Source: Verrucomicrobiaceae bacterium
Lineage (GTDB): Bacteria; Verrucomicrobiota; Verrucomicrobiia; Verrucomicrobiales; Verrucomicrobiaceae
Assembly (NCBI GenBank): GCA_021298725.1
Contig: JAJTDU010000002.1
Coordinates: 1-33,500, forward strand
Direction: 5' to 3'
Length of the DNA stretch: 33,500 nt
A model generated the notes under the pieces. It made no database searches and was not told the DNA's origin. It saw only the letters and a program-made list of their open reading frames with translations. The first letter of the stretch is position 1, and each line of letters opens with the position of its first letter. The position numbers were made by a program, and so were the translations under genes. Shown here one piece after another: positions 23,734 to 32,404 of the stretch.

Positions 23734-25632
23734 TCACCCCGCACACGCCACCCGGATCTCCTCCAGTGCCGCCCAGCGCGTGAACTTGCCTTCCAGTTCG
23801 TGCTTCTTCGCGTCGAGTCTGGCGATGTAATCATTCGTGCCAGCGCCGAGCTTCACAAACAGCTCGGCATTGCTCAATTCGGCCTCCATGGCGGCGATTT
23901 CGCTCTCCAGCGTGGCGATGGCGGTTTCGCAGTCGGCCAACTCACGCTGCTCCTTCTGCGACATCTTGCGCGACTTCGGAGCGATGGCGGCGGCGGCTTT
24001 TTCCTTCTTCACGGCGGCGGTGGCGTGGGCCAGCTCGGCGGCGGCTTTGGCCGCGCGTTTTTCCTGGTAGTAGCTGTAGTTGCCAGCGCATTCATGGATG
24101 CGGCCCTGGCCTTCAAACGCGATGAGGCGGTCGCACACGCGGTCGAGGAAATAGCGGTCATGGCTGACGACGAGCACGGTGCCTTTGAAGGCGAGGATCG
24201 CTTCTTCAAGCACGCGCATGGTGGCTAGATCGAGATCATTCGTCGGTTCGTCGAGAATCAGGAAGTTGCCGCCGCGGCGCAGGATTTTCGCCAGCAGCAC
24301 GCGGCTTTGCTCGCCACCGCTGAGTTCCTTCACGCGCATGGTCACGCGTTCGTCGGTAAAGAGGAAGCGCCGCAAATAGGTGCGCACATGCAGCTTCTCC
24401 GGGCCGAACTGCACGAACTCGGACATCGGCCCCGCCACTTCCTCCATGACGCTGTTCTCGGGATTGAGCAACAGGCGCTGCTGATCGACGTAGTTGAAGA
24501 TGGTGCGCTTGCCGATGGCCACCTTGCCCTCATTCGGCTGCTGCTCGCCCATGAGGATGCGTAGCAGCGTGGTTTTGCCGAGTCCGTTGCGGCCAATGAT
24601 GCCGGTGCAGGTTCCGGCCTCGAAATTGAGATCGAGATGGCTGAACAACCAGCGGTCGTCGATGTGCGCACCGATGTCCTTGGCTTCCACGACGGTGTTC
24701 GCCAACGGAGGGGCCGGTGGGATGATCAAATCCATCACCAGCTCGGCTTCGGGAGCCGCAATGGCGTTCACGCGGTCGAACTCATCCAAGCGTGACCGCT
24801 GTTTCGTGCCCCGGCCTCGGACGCCTGCGCGCACAAACTCCAGCTCATGCCGCAGGAAGCTCTGACGGCGGCGTTCGGAGTTTGCCTCCACGCCTTCACG
24901 GATGGCCTTGCTCTCCAAAAACGCGCTGTAGTTGCCGGGATGGCTGTAGATGCGGCTGTCGTCGATCTCGATGATGCGCGTGGCCACACGATCGAGGAAG
25001 TAGCGGTCATGCGTGACGAAAAGCACCGCGCCGGTGAAGTCGCGCAAGAAAACCTCCAGCCACTCGATGGATTCCGCGTCAAGATGGTTCGTCGGCTCAT
25101 CGAGCAGCAGCAAGTCGGGCTGTGACACCAGCGCACGCGCCAAAGCCACACGGCGCTTCTCACCACCGGAGAGTCCTTTGACGAGACGATCCGGCGCAGG
25201 CACGCCGAGTTCATTCATCGCGGTGCTGATGCGGTTTTCGACGCCCCAGCCGTCGTGAAGCTGGATCTGATGCAGCAGCTCGGCTTCCTGATCGCCTTTG
25301 TAGTCGCCAGATTCATAACGCGCGACCATGTCGAGCAGCACCGAGGCTCCAGCACGGACGTTGTCGAGCACGCTGGCGTCGTCATCCAGGCTGAACTCCT
25401 GCGCAAGGTGGCTGACGATGATGCCGTTCCGCCGCGAGATCGTGCCGCTGTCCGGTTTCTCTGTGCCGACGAGAATGCGCATGAGGCTGGTCTTACCCGA
25501 GCCGTTGCGGCCCACGAGACCGAGCTTCTCGCCTTCATGGATGCTCATCGTGGCGTCATTGAAGACCTGTTGCAGCCCGAATTGAAGGCGCAGGTCTTTG
25601 GCGGAAACGACGGCAGGAGTGATGGGAGACAT
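23734..25632 (-). CDS. uup: ABC-F family ATPase, Uup type
   Basis: The 632-residue protein has two ABC ATPase domains and no membrane segments, as in ABC-F proteins that act on the ribosome or on DNA intermediates. Domain 1 has Walker A GRNGSGKT at 41-48, signature LSGGEKRR and Walker B LLLLDEPTNHLD. Domain 2 has GRNGLGKTT, LSGGEQSR and LILDEPTNDLD. The linker with RGRGTKQRSRLDEFDRV is typical of the Uup subgroup, and the C-terminal 80-90 residues form the charged coiled coil (ELADCETAIATLESEIAAME) that marks Uup. Uup in E. coli influences precise excision of transposons and ribosome assembly. Length is normal. The gene is convergent with module 2. Confidence 0.92.
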   Translation of the reverse strand: MSPITPAVVSAKDLRLQFGLQQVFNDATMSIHEGEKLGLVGRNGSGKTSLMRILVGTEKPDSGTISRRNGIIVSHLAQEFSLDDDASVLDNVRAGASVLLDMVARYESGDYKGDQEAELLHQIQLHDGWGVENRISTAMNELGVPAPDRLVKGLSGGEKRRVALARALVSQPDLLLLDEPTNHLDAESIEWLEVFLRDFTGAVLFVTHDRYFLDRVATRIIEIDDSRIYSHPGNYSAFLESKAIREGVEANSERRRQSFLRHELEFVRAGVRGRGTKQRSRLDEFDRVNAIAAPEAELVMDLIIPPAPPLANTVVEAKDIGAHIDDRWLFSHLDLNFEAGTCTGIIGRNGLGKTTLLRILMGEQQPNEGKVAIGKRTIFNYVDQQRLLLNPENSVMEEVAGPMSEFVQFGPEKLHVRTYLRRFLFTDERVTMRVKELSGGEQSRVLLAKILRRGGNFLILDEPTNDLDLATMRVLEEAILAFKGTVLVVSHDRYFLDRVCDRLIAFEGQGRIHECAGNYSYYQEKRAAKAAAELAHATAAVKKEKAAAAIAPKSRKMSQKEQRELADCETAIATLESEIAAMEAELSNAELFVKLGAGTNDYIARLDAKKHELEGKFTRWAALEEIRVACAG

Positions 25633-25736
25633 GGGGCGGTGGAGATAGCACGATCTGCCGCCGCTGCGACGGATTAGACCTTTTAATCCGAGATTTTACC
25701 GCTTCCTCCGATCCCGAGAGGATCAGGAAGCACGCA

Positions 25737-26528
25737 TCACGGCTTCGCCAGCGTCTCGCGCACCATGACCGGATCATCCGTGGTGATGCCATCGACACCG
25801 AGCTTCGCGAAACGCTGCACATCGGCCGGCTTGTTGACGGTCCAGACGTAGAGGCCGAAGCCGGCGTCACGAATCTGCTTCACCATCGTCTCATCCCACG
25901 GAAAATCAGCCACACCAAGGTCGAGGCCGTCGAGCTGATCAGCCTTCGTGTCGGCGATGAGTTGCGTGAGGTCCGTAGGCTTCTTGTCTTTCGTTTTGCC
26001 GGAAGCGAGGCGGTAAACCTTGATCCACGGCAGCGCCTGCTTCGATTCCGCCGCCGCATCGCGTTTGAAAGCGATGATCGCAAGCTGATCCGCACGATCC
26101 TTCATTGGTTCCAAAATGCGCTTCAGCTCCGGCACGATCTCCGCGCCACATTTCACCTCGATGAAGAAGCGCTGCTTGCCCTTTGGCAAAGTCGCGAGCG
26201 CCTGCTCCAGCGTCGGAATTTTTTCATTCGTCCACTCCTTGCCCTTCCACGACCCAGCATCGAGCGCAGTCAATTCCGCCTGCTTCGATGACGCCACGTC
26301 GAGCTTCACGCCAGCGGTGCGTTTCGTGTCCTTGTCGTGAATCACCGCCGTTTTGCCATCGGCGGTGAGATAAACATCCAGCTCGCAGGCATCGGTTTGA
26401 TGCTTCCAGCCGAGTTCAAAGGCACCGAGCGTGTTTTCCGGCGCACGGGCGGAAAAACCGCGATGAGCGATGATTTCGACGGCTTGAACAGACATGGCGG
26501 CGAGGAGGAAAAGTGCGAGGCGCTTCAT
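25737..26528 (-). CDS. Exported glycerophosphodiester phosphodiesterase
   Basis: This 263-residue GDPD-family enzyme hydrolyses glycerophosphodiesters to glycerol-3-phosphate and an alcohol. After a signal peptide (1-16, LALFLLAAMSVQA) the TIM-barrel motifs follow: AHRG with H22 and R23, APENT at 29-33, E49-L-D51, H64 and FIEVKCG. The C-terminal VDGITTDDP is the usual ending of the barrel. The ATG at 26528 is chosen because it gives the signal peptide; the open frame extends upstream to 26804, but that part overlaps the divergent lipoprotein gene. The catalytic set is complete as far as I can see. It shares a 46-base divergent region with the phosphodiesterase lipoprotein gene. Confidence 0.9.
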   Translation of the reverse strand: MKRLALFLLAAMSVQAVEIIAHRGFSARAPENTLGAFELGWKHQTDACELDVYLTADGKTAVIHDKDTKRTAGVKLDVASSKQAELTALDAGSWKGKEWTNEKIPTLEQALATLPKGKQRFFIEVKCGAEIVPELKRILEPMKDRADQLAIIAFKRDAAAESKQALPWIKVYRLASGKTKDKKPTDLTQLIADTKADQLDGLDLGVADFPWDETMVKQIRDAGFGLYVWTVNKPADVQRFAKLGVDGITTDDPVMVRETLAKP

Positions 26529-26574
26529 GAGAGAGAAAGCAAACGAGGCAAGCTCTCGTAACCCTTCGCCCCAA
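26529..26574. promoter_or_regulatory. Short divergent intergenic region
   Basis: Only 46 bases separate the start codons of the divergent GDPD and phosphodiesterase-lipoprotein genes. The promoters must overlap here or lie inside the opposing coding regions. I cannot define -35/-10 boxes with confidence. Confidence 0.35.
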
Positions 26575-27945
26575 ATGAAATTTTGCGCCCTTCTGGTTCT
26601 CGGCATCCTCATTGTCCTCGGATTGACCTCTTGTTCAAAGTCCGGCAACAAGGACCACCACGTCATCCTCATCAGCCTCGACGGCTTCCCGGCGTGGATG
26701 TGGAATGACCCCTCGCTGCAAGTGCCGAACCTGCGCAAGCTGGCCGCCGAGGGGGCGAGCACCAAAGCGATGACGGTGAGCAATCCGTCGATCACTTGGA
26801 TCAATCACACCACACTCGTCACCGGCGTGGAGCCGCGCAAACACGGCGTGCTCTTCAACGGCCTGCTCGTGCGACAAGGAGGCAACAAACCCGCGAAGAT
26901 CGAGCCCTGGGTGGACAAGGCGAAGCTGGTGCATGTGCCCACGCTGTATGACATCGCTCACCAGAATGGCCTGACCACGGCGGAGTCCGACTGGGTGGCC
27001 GTCACACGCCCCGGCACCATCACCTGGAGCTTCGCCGAGTTGCCAGAGGCCGAAAGTCCCGTCGTGAAGGAGATGATCGCCGCCGGCACGATCACGCCAG
27101 AGCACATCGAGTGGATGCAACTCGGGCCGAAGCGCAAGAGCGTGACTTTTCTCGACAACCTGTGGACCAAGGCCGCGATCCACATCTTCAAGACGCACAA
27201 GCCAAACCTGCTGCTGTATCACACGCTCAACACGGATGCCATGCACCACACCTACGGCCCCGGCACCATGGCCAGCCACACCGCGCTGGCCTACGCGGAC
27301 AAGCTCGTTGGTGATTTGATCCAGGCGGTGGATGAAAGCGGCCTGCGCGACCGCACCACCTTCCTCATCGCCACGGATCACGGCTTCAAAAAAGTGTCGA
27401 AGTATGTCTATCCCAACATCGTGCTGAAAAAAGCTGGCCTCGCCACCGCTCTCGGCCCCACCATCACCACCTGCGACGCCTTTTCCATGACCCAGGGCGG
27501 CATGGCCTTCGTCTATGTGAACGATCCTGCCCGCAAGGCCGAGCTGCTGCCGAAACTCAAGGAGATGTTCGCGCAAACCGAGGGCGTGGACCGTGTGATC
27601 GAAGGCAAGGACGGCCACACGCTCGGCATGCCGACGCCGGAGGAAAACCAGGGCATGGGCGATCTCGTGCTCTACGCCAAGGACGGCCACGCCTTCAACA
27701 ACGCCGCCGCAGGCGACGCCGTGACCGCGCCTACCACAAACTACGGCGGCACGCACGGCTTCTTCAACGGCGACCCCGAGCTCGACGGCATCTTCATCGC
27801 CAGCGGACGCGGCATCAAAAAAGGCGTCGTGCTTGAGCGCATGGCCAATCTCGATGTGGCACCCACCATCGCGAAACTTATGGACCTCAAGCTGCCGCAG
27901 CAGGATGGCCGCGTGCTGGAGGAAATACTGCTGCGCAAGGATTAG
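26575..27945 (+). CDS. Type I phosphodiesterase/nucleotide pyrophosphatase-like lipoprotein (alkaline phosphatase superfamily)
   Basis: The 456-residue protein starts with a lipoprotein signal: hydrophobic 5-16, lipobox LTSC with C20. It belongs to the alkaline phosphatase superfamily of metal-dependent phosphodiesterases. Metal ligand D36 lies in ISLDGFP, the nucleophile Thr is in SITWINHTTLVTG (about T74), and further ligand motifs are NTDAMHHTYGP and ATDHGF; the C-terminal NYGGTHGFF supplies a last His. The substrate is unknown and could be nucleotides, phospholipids or phosphonates. The ATG at 26575 is chosen for the signal; an in-frame ATG at 26494 overlaps the GDPD gene. It is divergent from the GDPD gene, and the pair may act on related phosphodiesters. 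The histidine kinase gene follows. Confidence 0.87.
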   Translation: MKFCALLVLGILIVLGLTSCSKSGNKDHHVILISLDGFPAWMWNDPSLQVPNLRKLAAEGASTKAMTVSNPSITWINHTTLVTGVEPRKHGVLFNGLLVRQGGNKPAKIEPWVDKAKLVHVPTLYDIAHQNGLTTAESDWVAVTRPGTITWSFAELPEAESPVVKEMIAAGTITPEHIEWMQLGPKRKSVTFLDNLWTKAAIHIFKTHKPNLLLYHTLNTDAMHHTYGPGTMASHTALAYADKLVGDLIQAVDESGLRDRTTFLIATDHGFKKVSKYVYPNIVLKKAGLATALGPTITTCDAFSMTQGGMAFVYVNDPARKAELLPKLKEMFAQTEGVDRVIEGKDGHTLGMPTPEENQGMGDLVLYAKDGHAFNNAAAGDAVTAPTTNYGGTHGFFNGDPELDGIFIASGRGIKKGVVLERMANLDVAPTIAKLMDLKLPQQDGRVLEEILLRKD

Positions 27946-27953
27946 TGACGGCT

Positions 27954-28039
27954 TGTCCCGCACACGCGTGGGTTGCGCAGCACGTTGTCCACGCTTTAGC
28001 GTGTCCCCCTCGACTGTCCCGCACACGCGTGGGTTGCGC
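27954..28039. repeat. 25-base direct repeat pair with internal palindromes
   Basis: A 25-base unit occurs identically at 27954-27978 and 28015-28039 (period 61). Each copy contains the palindrome CACGCGTG. The 36-base spacer contains another hairpin, CACGC-TTTA-GCGTG (27990-28003). It begins 8 bases after the lipoprotein stop and ends 17 bases before the ATG at 28057. The TTTA-loop hairpin resembles the one at 12721-12736. Confidence 0.75.
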
Positions 28040-28056
28040 TTCGCGGCCTGGCGGGA

Positions 28057-29795
28057 ATGATGCCCCGTTTGAAGCCTTGGCTGCTCAGTCTCGCTCTTGT
28101 CACCACCACCGCGTCGGCATGGAGCACTCGCTGGACGCAGTCATCGTCATCCCGGCGATGCTGGGCGCGGCGGATGCGCACGGTTTTCCGCGACGCTTCC
28201 GCATCGACGTGTCGAATGACCCGCTCTTTGCTGAATCCACGACGCTGCTGGATCAAACTCATGGCGACGTGGAGATGCCCCTCGCGCCTTGGTTTGTCCC
28301 CGCACTCAAGGTAAAAGCGCGGCATGTGCGTTTCACCGCCACAAAGCTCGTGCCGAAGCCGCGCCTCGCAAACCAGTTCATCTTCTGCCTGGGTGAGTTG
28401 CTCGTCTTGAGCGGCGGGCGCAATGTGGCGCTGCATGCTCCCGTGCTTGCGCCAAAATCCGTCGAGACGCTGCCCACATGGTCGCCCAGACATGTTGTCG
28501 ATGGCTGCCACGCTCTCGGCCTACCGCTGCGTGCAGATAACGTGAATGGCAACGGCTGGCACAGCGCCATTTTCACTCACACAGACTCCACAAGCTGGGC
28601 GCGAGTCGATCTCGGCTCCGAACGCGCCATCGACGAAATCCGCCTCATCCCCGCGCACCCACGCGACTACCCGGATCGCTTCGGATTCGGCTTCCCGCGT
28701 CGTTTCAAGGTCGAGGCAGATGAAAAAGCCATCTTCGACTGCACCAGCGCTGACTTCGCCAATCCCGGTGACACCGCCGTGGCCTTTCCCAAGCCCGGGT
28801 TGCGCGCGCGCAGACTGCAAATCACCGCAACGCGCTTGTGGGAGCGCAGTGGTGATTTCGTTTTCGCGCTCGCGGAGCTACAAGCTTCTGCAAACGGCCA
28901 AAACATCGCCCGCGATGCCACCGTGACGAGTTCTGACAGCACCCTCACTGGCGCGTGGAGTCACGCGAATCTGATCGATGGCCGTGCCAGCGCGGGTGTG
29001 CTGCTCGACGAGGCCGAGTGGCTCGCCGATCTGTCAAAACGACGCGAGCTCGAAGTCCGCCTGACCTTTCTCGACATCGAAACCAAACTCGCCATGCGCA
29101 GAGCGCAAAAAACTGCCGTTTATCTTGCCTTCGCCCTCGCCGCCGTCGGCATCTGCGCCACCCTCGCCTTCCTGCTCCGCCTGCGCCGGTCGCGCCGTCT
29201 CGAAATGGAAGCACTCCGCCATCGCATCTCGCGTGATCTGCATGACGAGATCGGCAGCCACCTCGGCAGCATCCGCCTGATGTCCGAACTGGCTTTGCGT
29301 GAAGACGGAGCCTCCGAATCACTCGAAGAAATTCATCGTCTCGCTGGCGAGGCTGCCGAGTCGATGCGCGGCATCATCTGGCTCGTGCGCGAGGGTGATG
29401 CGCCAAAGTTAACGAGTCTCGCCGAAGCCATCCGTCAAAGCGCCTCCGCTCTGCTCAAGGGTATCGAATGGTCACTCGAAGCACCCAAAGGCAACGATGC
29501 GTTCACCGCCTCGCTCGAATTCCATCGCCAGGTGTTTCTCTTCTTCCGCGAGGCCGTGCATAACATCGCGCGTCATGCCCAGGCGGCTCAGGTGAAGATC
29601 GAGTTGCGCTGGGACACCAAGCGTTTTCATCTCGTCATCCAGGATGATGGCCGCGGCTTCGATGTCGCTGCCATCACCGCCGGAAACGGTCTCGCCAACC
29701 TCCGCCACCGCGCCGAAGTGCTCGGCGGTGATGTGAAGATCACCAGCGACGCTGGAAAAGGCACGCGCATCGTCTTGGAGGCCCCGCTCTCATGA
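28057..29795 (+). CDS. Sensor histidine kinase (NarL/HisKA_3 type) with discoidin-like ectodomain; N-terminal frameshift
   Basis: This is the membrane sensor of a two-component system. Starting at ATG 28057, one frame encodes a good signal peptide (MPRLKPWLLSLALVTTTASA). The rest of the protein is in a different frame (27945-based), which reads DAVIVIPAMLGAADAHGFPRRF from about 28134. A one-base loss near 28119-28135 would join the two. The ectodomain looks like a discoidin (F5/8 type C) or galactose-binding-like fold. A membrane segment lies at about 29121-29178, then HisKA_3 (RDLHDEIGSHL, His codon 29241-29243) and an HATPase domain (EAVHNIARHA, DDGRGFD, GNGLANLRHRAE). The stop overlaps the regulator gene by 4 bases. 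Taken strictly in frame, the protein could start at ATG 28119 or GTG 27945, but neither gives a signal peptide. Confidence 0.8.
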
Positions 29796-30424
29796 AAACT
29801 CTCTGGATCGTCGAAGACCACGCCGCCTTCCGCCGCACGCTCGTGCGTGTCTTGAACTCCGAACCCGATTGGCACTGCCCCCGCAACTTCGACTCCTGTG
29901 AAAAGGCACTTGCCGCGCTTACGGACGGTGACGCGCCCGATTTGATCATGCTCGACGTCGGTCTGCCCGGCATGAGCGGCCTGGAGGGCATTCGCCTCTT
30001 TAAAGTGCGCGCTCCTAACTCGCTCATCGTCATCCTCACCGTCTTCGAGGACGACGACAAAGTCTTCCGTGCCATCTGCGCCGGTGCGGCCGGCTATCTT
30101 TTGAAAACCAGCAGCGTTGCCGACATCACCCAGGCCGTTCGAGATGCCCTGGCAGGCGGATCGCCCATGAACCCACGCATCGCGCGTCGAGTGCTCGAGA
30201 TGTTTTCGAAACTCGCTCCCAAACAAAGCGACTACGGCCTAAGTGAACGCGAAAAAGAAATCCTGCAGCTCATGACGACGGGCCTCATCAAAAAAGAGAT
30301 CGCCGACCAGCTCACACTGAGCATCCACACCGTGGACACCTATCTGCGCCGCATCTACGAGAAGCTGGAGGTGAATACCCGCACTGGTGCGGTGGCGAAG
30401 GCCCTCAAAGAAGGATTGGTGTGA
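29792..30424 (+). CDS. NarL/FixJ-family response regulator
   Basis: The 210-residue regulator has an N-terminal receiver domain and a C-terminal LuxR-type helix-turn-helix. Phosphorylation should occur on D55 (LDVGLPG), with acidic E8 and D9, T83 and K105 completing the switch set. The HTH is at about 145-205 (LSEREKEILQL, IKKEIADQL, HTVDTYLRRIYEKL). The ATG overlaps the kinase stop (ATGA), so the pair is co-translated and the kinase is the likely partner. Targets are unknown; the neighbouring phosphodiesterase genes or the exported modules are candidates by position only. The 570 bases downstream lack a clear gene. Confidence 0.93.
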   Translation: MKTLWIVEDHAAFRRTLVRVLNSEPDWHCPRNFDSCEKALAALTDGDAPDLIMLDVGLPGMSGLEGIRLFKVRAPNSLIVILTVFEDDDKVFRAICAGAAGYLLKTSSVADITQAVRDALAGGSPMNPRIARRVLEMFSKLAPKQSDYGLSEREKEILQLMTTGLIKKEIADQLTLSIHTVDTYLRRIYEKLEVNTRTGAVAKALKEGLV

Positions 30425-30994
30425 AAGAAAGTCTTGGCTGGTTTTATTTCTAGATACGCCATCGCCACCCTGTGGATCTCCGGATCTAACCAGCGGCAGT
30501 CAGAGGAGCGACTCGTAAAAAACTGGCTCCGGTGGTGAAAAAAGCGGGCGCGTTGGCCTCGACCCCAATCAACCCTGCCCACGCAAAAGCATGAGATCAC
30601 TCATTCGTTCGTTCTCTGGGCCCTTTCTGGCACTTCCCATCCTTGCCACGGCCGCAGAGCCCGATGGTGTGATCGCTAGTCTCACACGCTGGAGCCGGTG
30701 CGAAAGTCAACGGTGCCGACCGAAGCAGGAAACGTCGCGGCAGTTGGGTGCTGTATTGAATGGAAGGGGCTCAATTGGGAGATGTGGAAAAACTGATAGA
30801 AATCATGCGGCGATCTAGTTGCTGGTATGACCTCCTACCACTAAACGTAAGCCATCCATGAATCTCAACCGCTTTAGCGTCCCTGATCACGAACGAACTG
30901 GCGTCCTCCTTGACGTTGGGCGCCGCTTGGAGCATTCGGCGTTGGGGGCTGACTATGACAGATCCTTTATCGAGGGCGTTGGCCTGAAAAACCA
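30425..30994. other. Gap of 570 bases with decayed coding fragments
   Basis: No intact gene is recognisable between the response regulator and glcD. It contains the signal-peptide fragment listed at 30591-30818, and a 50-codon frame from ATG 30858 to the stop at 31008-31010 that runs into the glcD start and matches nothing I know. No clear terminator follows the response regulator. The glcD promoter should lie in the right part, but no convincing boxes are seen. Confidence 0.4.
30591..30818 (+). pseudogene. Remnant of an exported protein gene (signal peptide fragment)
   Basis: The 75-codon frame starts with a plausible signal peptide (MRSLIRSFSGPFLALPILATAAEP) and then DGVIASLTRWS, after which the sequence becomes Arg- and Cys-rich and loses protein character. 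It looks like the N-terminus of a secreted protein fused to unrelated or out-of-frame DNA, so I treat it as a truncated gene. No family can be named. Confidence 0.35.
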
Positions 30995-32404
30995 ATGCTC
31001 TCACTTGTGAAATCATCGCTCACACTTCAACTCAAAGCGCTGCTGCCGCGTGGGCGTGTGCTGACCTCGTCGGCTCAGCTGGTGGGCTATGGCGCAGATG
31101 GGTTGGGCTATAAGAATCACCTGCCGGATGCCGTGGTGATTCCTTCGGATGCGGAGGAACTCGCGGGATTCATGCGTGGGGCGAGGGCGCTGGGGGTGCC
31201 GGTGGTGATGCGTGGGGCGGGCACTTCGCTTTCAGGTGGGCCAGTGGCGGCCCAGGGTGGTGTGATCGTTCATACCTCGGCGTTGAAGAGCATTCGGCAG
31301 ATCAACACCGAAGGCTTTTGGTGTGAGGTGGAGTGTGGTGTGACGCTCAATGATCTCGATGCTGCGCTGAAGCCGCACGGCGTGTTTTATCCGCCTGATC
31401 CATCGAGTGGTCCGGTCTGCACGCTGGGTGGCAATGTGGCGTCGAACGCCGGAGGCGCGCATTGTTTTCGTTACGGGGTGACGAGCAATTATGTGCTCGG
31501 TGTTGAGGCGATGATGCTCGATGGCAGCGTGCATCGCTTTGGTGGTCCTGCGGGTGGTCGTGGGCCTTGGCGTGAAGATTGGAAACGCTTCATGATCGGC
31601 TCCGAAGGCACGCTGGCGGCGTTCACGCGTTTCTGGCTGCGACTGCTGCCGCTGCCGGAGAAAGTGTGGACCTTCCGTGCGACCTATCCCGACATGAAAA
31701 CCACGGAAGCGGCCATCCATGCTTTGGTGGCGCACTCCTCGTATCCAGCGGCCATCGAGATGCTTGATCCGCGTGGCGTGGCGATGGTGGAGAGCAGTCA
31801 GATGGCTTGTGGATTGCCCGAGGGTTCGTTCATGCTTCTCGTGGAGATTGATGGCCCTGAGGCTCTGGTCAATGCTCGCGTGCAATCCGTGGCTGAGCTT
31901 TTGCGTCAGGCAGGCTCAAATGATGTGATGTTCAGCGATGAGGAAGCCCTTCGCCAAAAGCTCTGGAAGGCTCGTAAAGCCTCCGGTGGTCTGCTCGGCC
32001 AGTTGAGCCCCAGTTACGTCGTGCAGGACGCAGTGATACCGAAGCGTGCCTTGGCTGAGGTGCTTCAGCTTGTCTATGATGAAGCCGATGCCGCAAACAT
32101 CCGAGCAGTGAATGTCTTCCACGCAGGCGATGGCAATCTGCATCCGAATTTCCTCTTCGATTCGCGGGTGCCGGGAGAACTGGAGAAGGTGGAACTCATC
32201 AGCAAGCGACTCATGCAACGCGTCATCGAAGTCGGTGGCACGCTCAGCGGTGAGCACGGCATCGGCGATGACAAGTCCGCCTACATGCCGCTGGTCTTTG
32301 GTCCAGACTCCATGCGCCTCCAACTCGCCGTGCCAGCCGCCTTCAATCCCGCGCATCAAATGAATCCGCTCAAGGTTTTCGATAATCGCCGCTTCATCGC
32401 ATGA
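30995..32404 (+). CDS. glcD: Glycolate oxidase FAD-linked subunit GlcD
   Basis: The 469-residue protein is an FAD-linked oxidase of the GlcD/D-lactate dehydrogenase type. With GlcE and GlcF it oxidises glycolate to glyoxylate and passes electrons to the respiratory chain at the inner membrane. FAD-binding (PCMH) motifs are RGAGTSLSGG at 73-82, PPDPSS at 133-138 and TLGGNVASNAGG at 143-154. The C-terminal domain has HAGDGNLHPN from residue 376 and EHGIGDDK from 420, with the usual MNPLKVF close to the end. Length is near the E. coli protein (499). The stop overlaps the glcE start (ATGA), making an operon. D-lactate or another 2-hydroxyacid is a possible substrate, but the glcE partner favours glycolate. 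Confidence 0.9.
   Translation: MLSLVKSSLTLQLKALLPRGRVLTSSAQLVGYGADGLGYKNHLPDAVVIPSDAEELAGFMRGARALGVPVVMRGAGTSLSGGPVAAQGGVIVHTSALKSIRQINTEGFWCEVECGVTLNDLDAALKPHGVFYPPDPSSGPVCTLGGNVASNAGGAHCFRYGVTSNYVLGVEAMMLDGSVHRFGGPAGGRGPWREDWKRFMIGSEGTLAAFTRFWLRLLPLPEKVWTFRATYPDMKTTEAAIHALVAHSSYPAAIEMLDPRGVAMVESSQMACGLPEGSFMLLVEIDGPEALVNARVQSVAELLRQAGSNDVMFSDEEALRQKLWKARKASGGLLGQLSPSYVVQDAVIPKRALAEVLQLVYDEADAANIRAVNVFHAGDGNLHPNFLFDSRVPGELEKVELISKRLMQRVIEVGGTLSGEHGIGDDKSAYMPLVFGPDSMRLQLAVPAAFNPAHQMNPLKVFDNRRFIA

Noticed and set aside
27954-28039. Possible CRISPR array
   Set aside because: There are only two repeat copies, the repeat contains a GC palindrome, the spacer itself is a hairpin, and no cas gene is nearby.
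27945-28118. GTG start at 27945 giving a longer histidine kinase
   Set aside because: The added 58 residues are encoded by the direct-repeat and hairpin DNA and form no signal peptide; the real signal peptide is in another frame from 28057.
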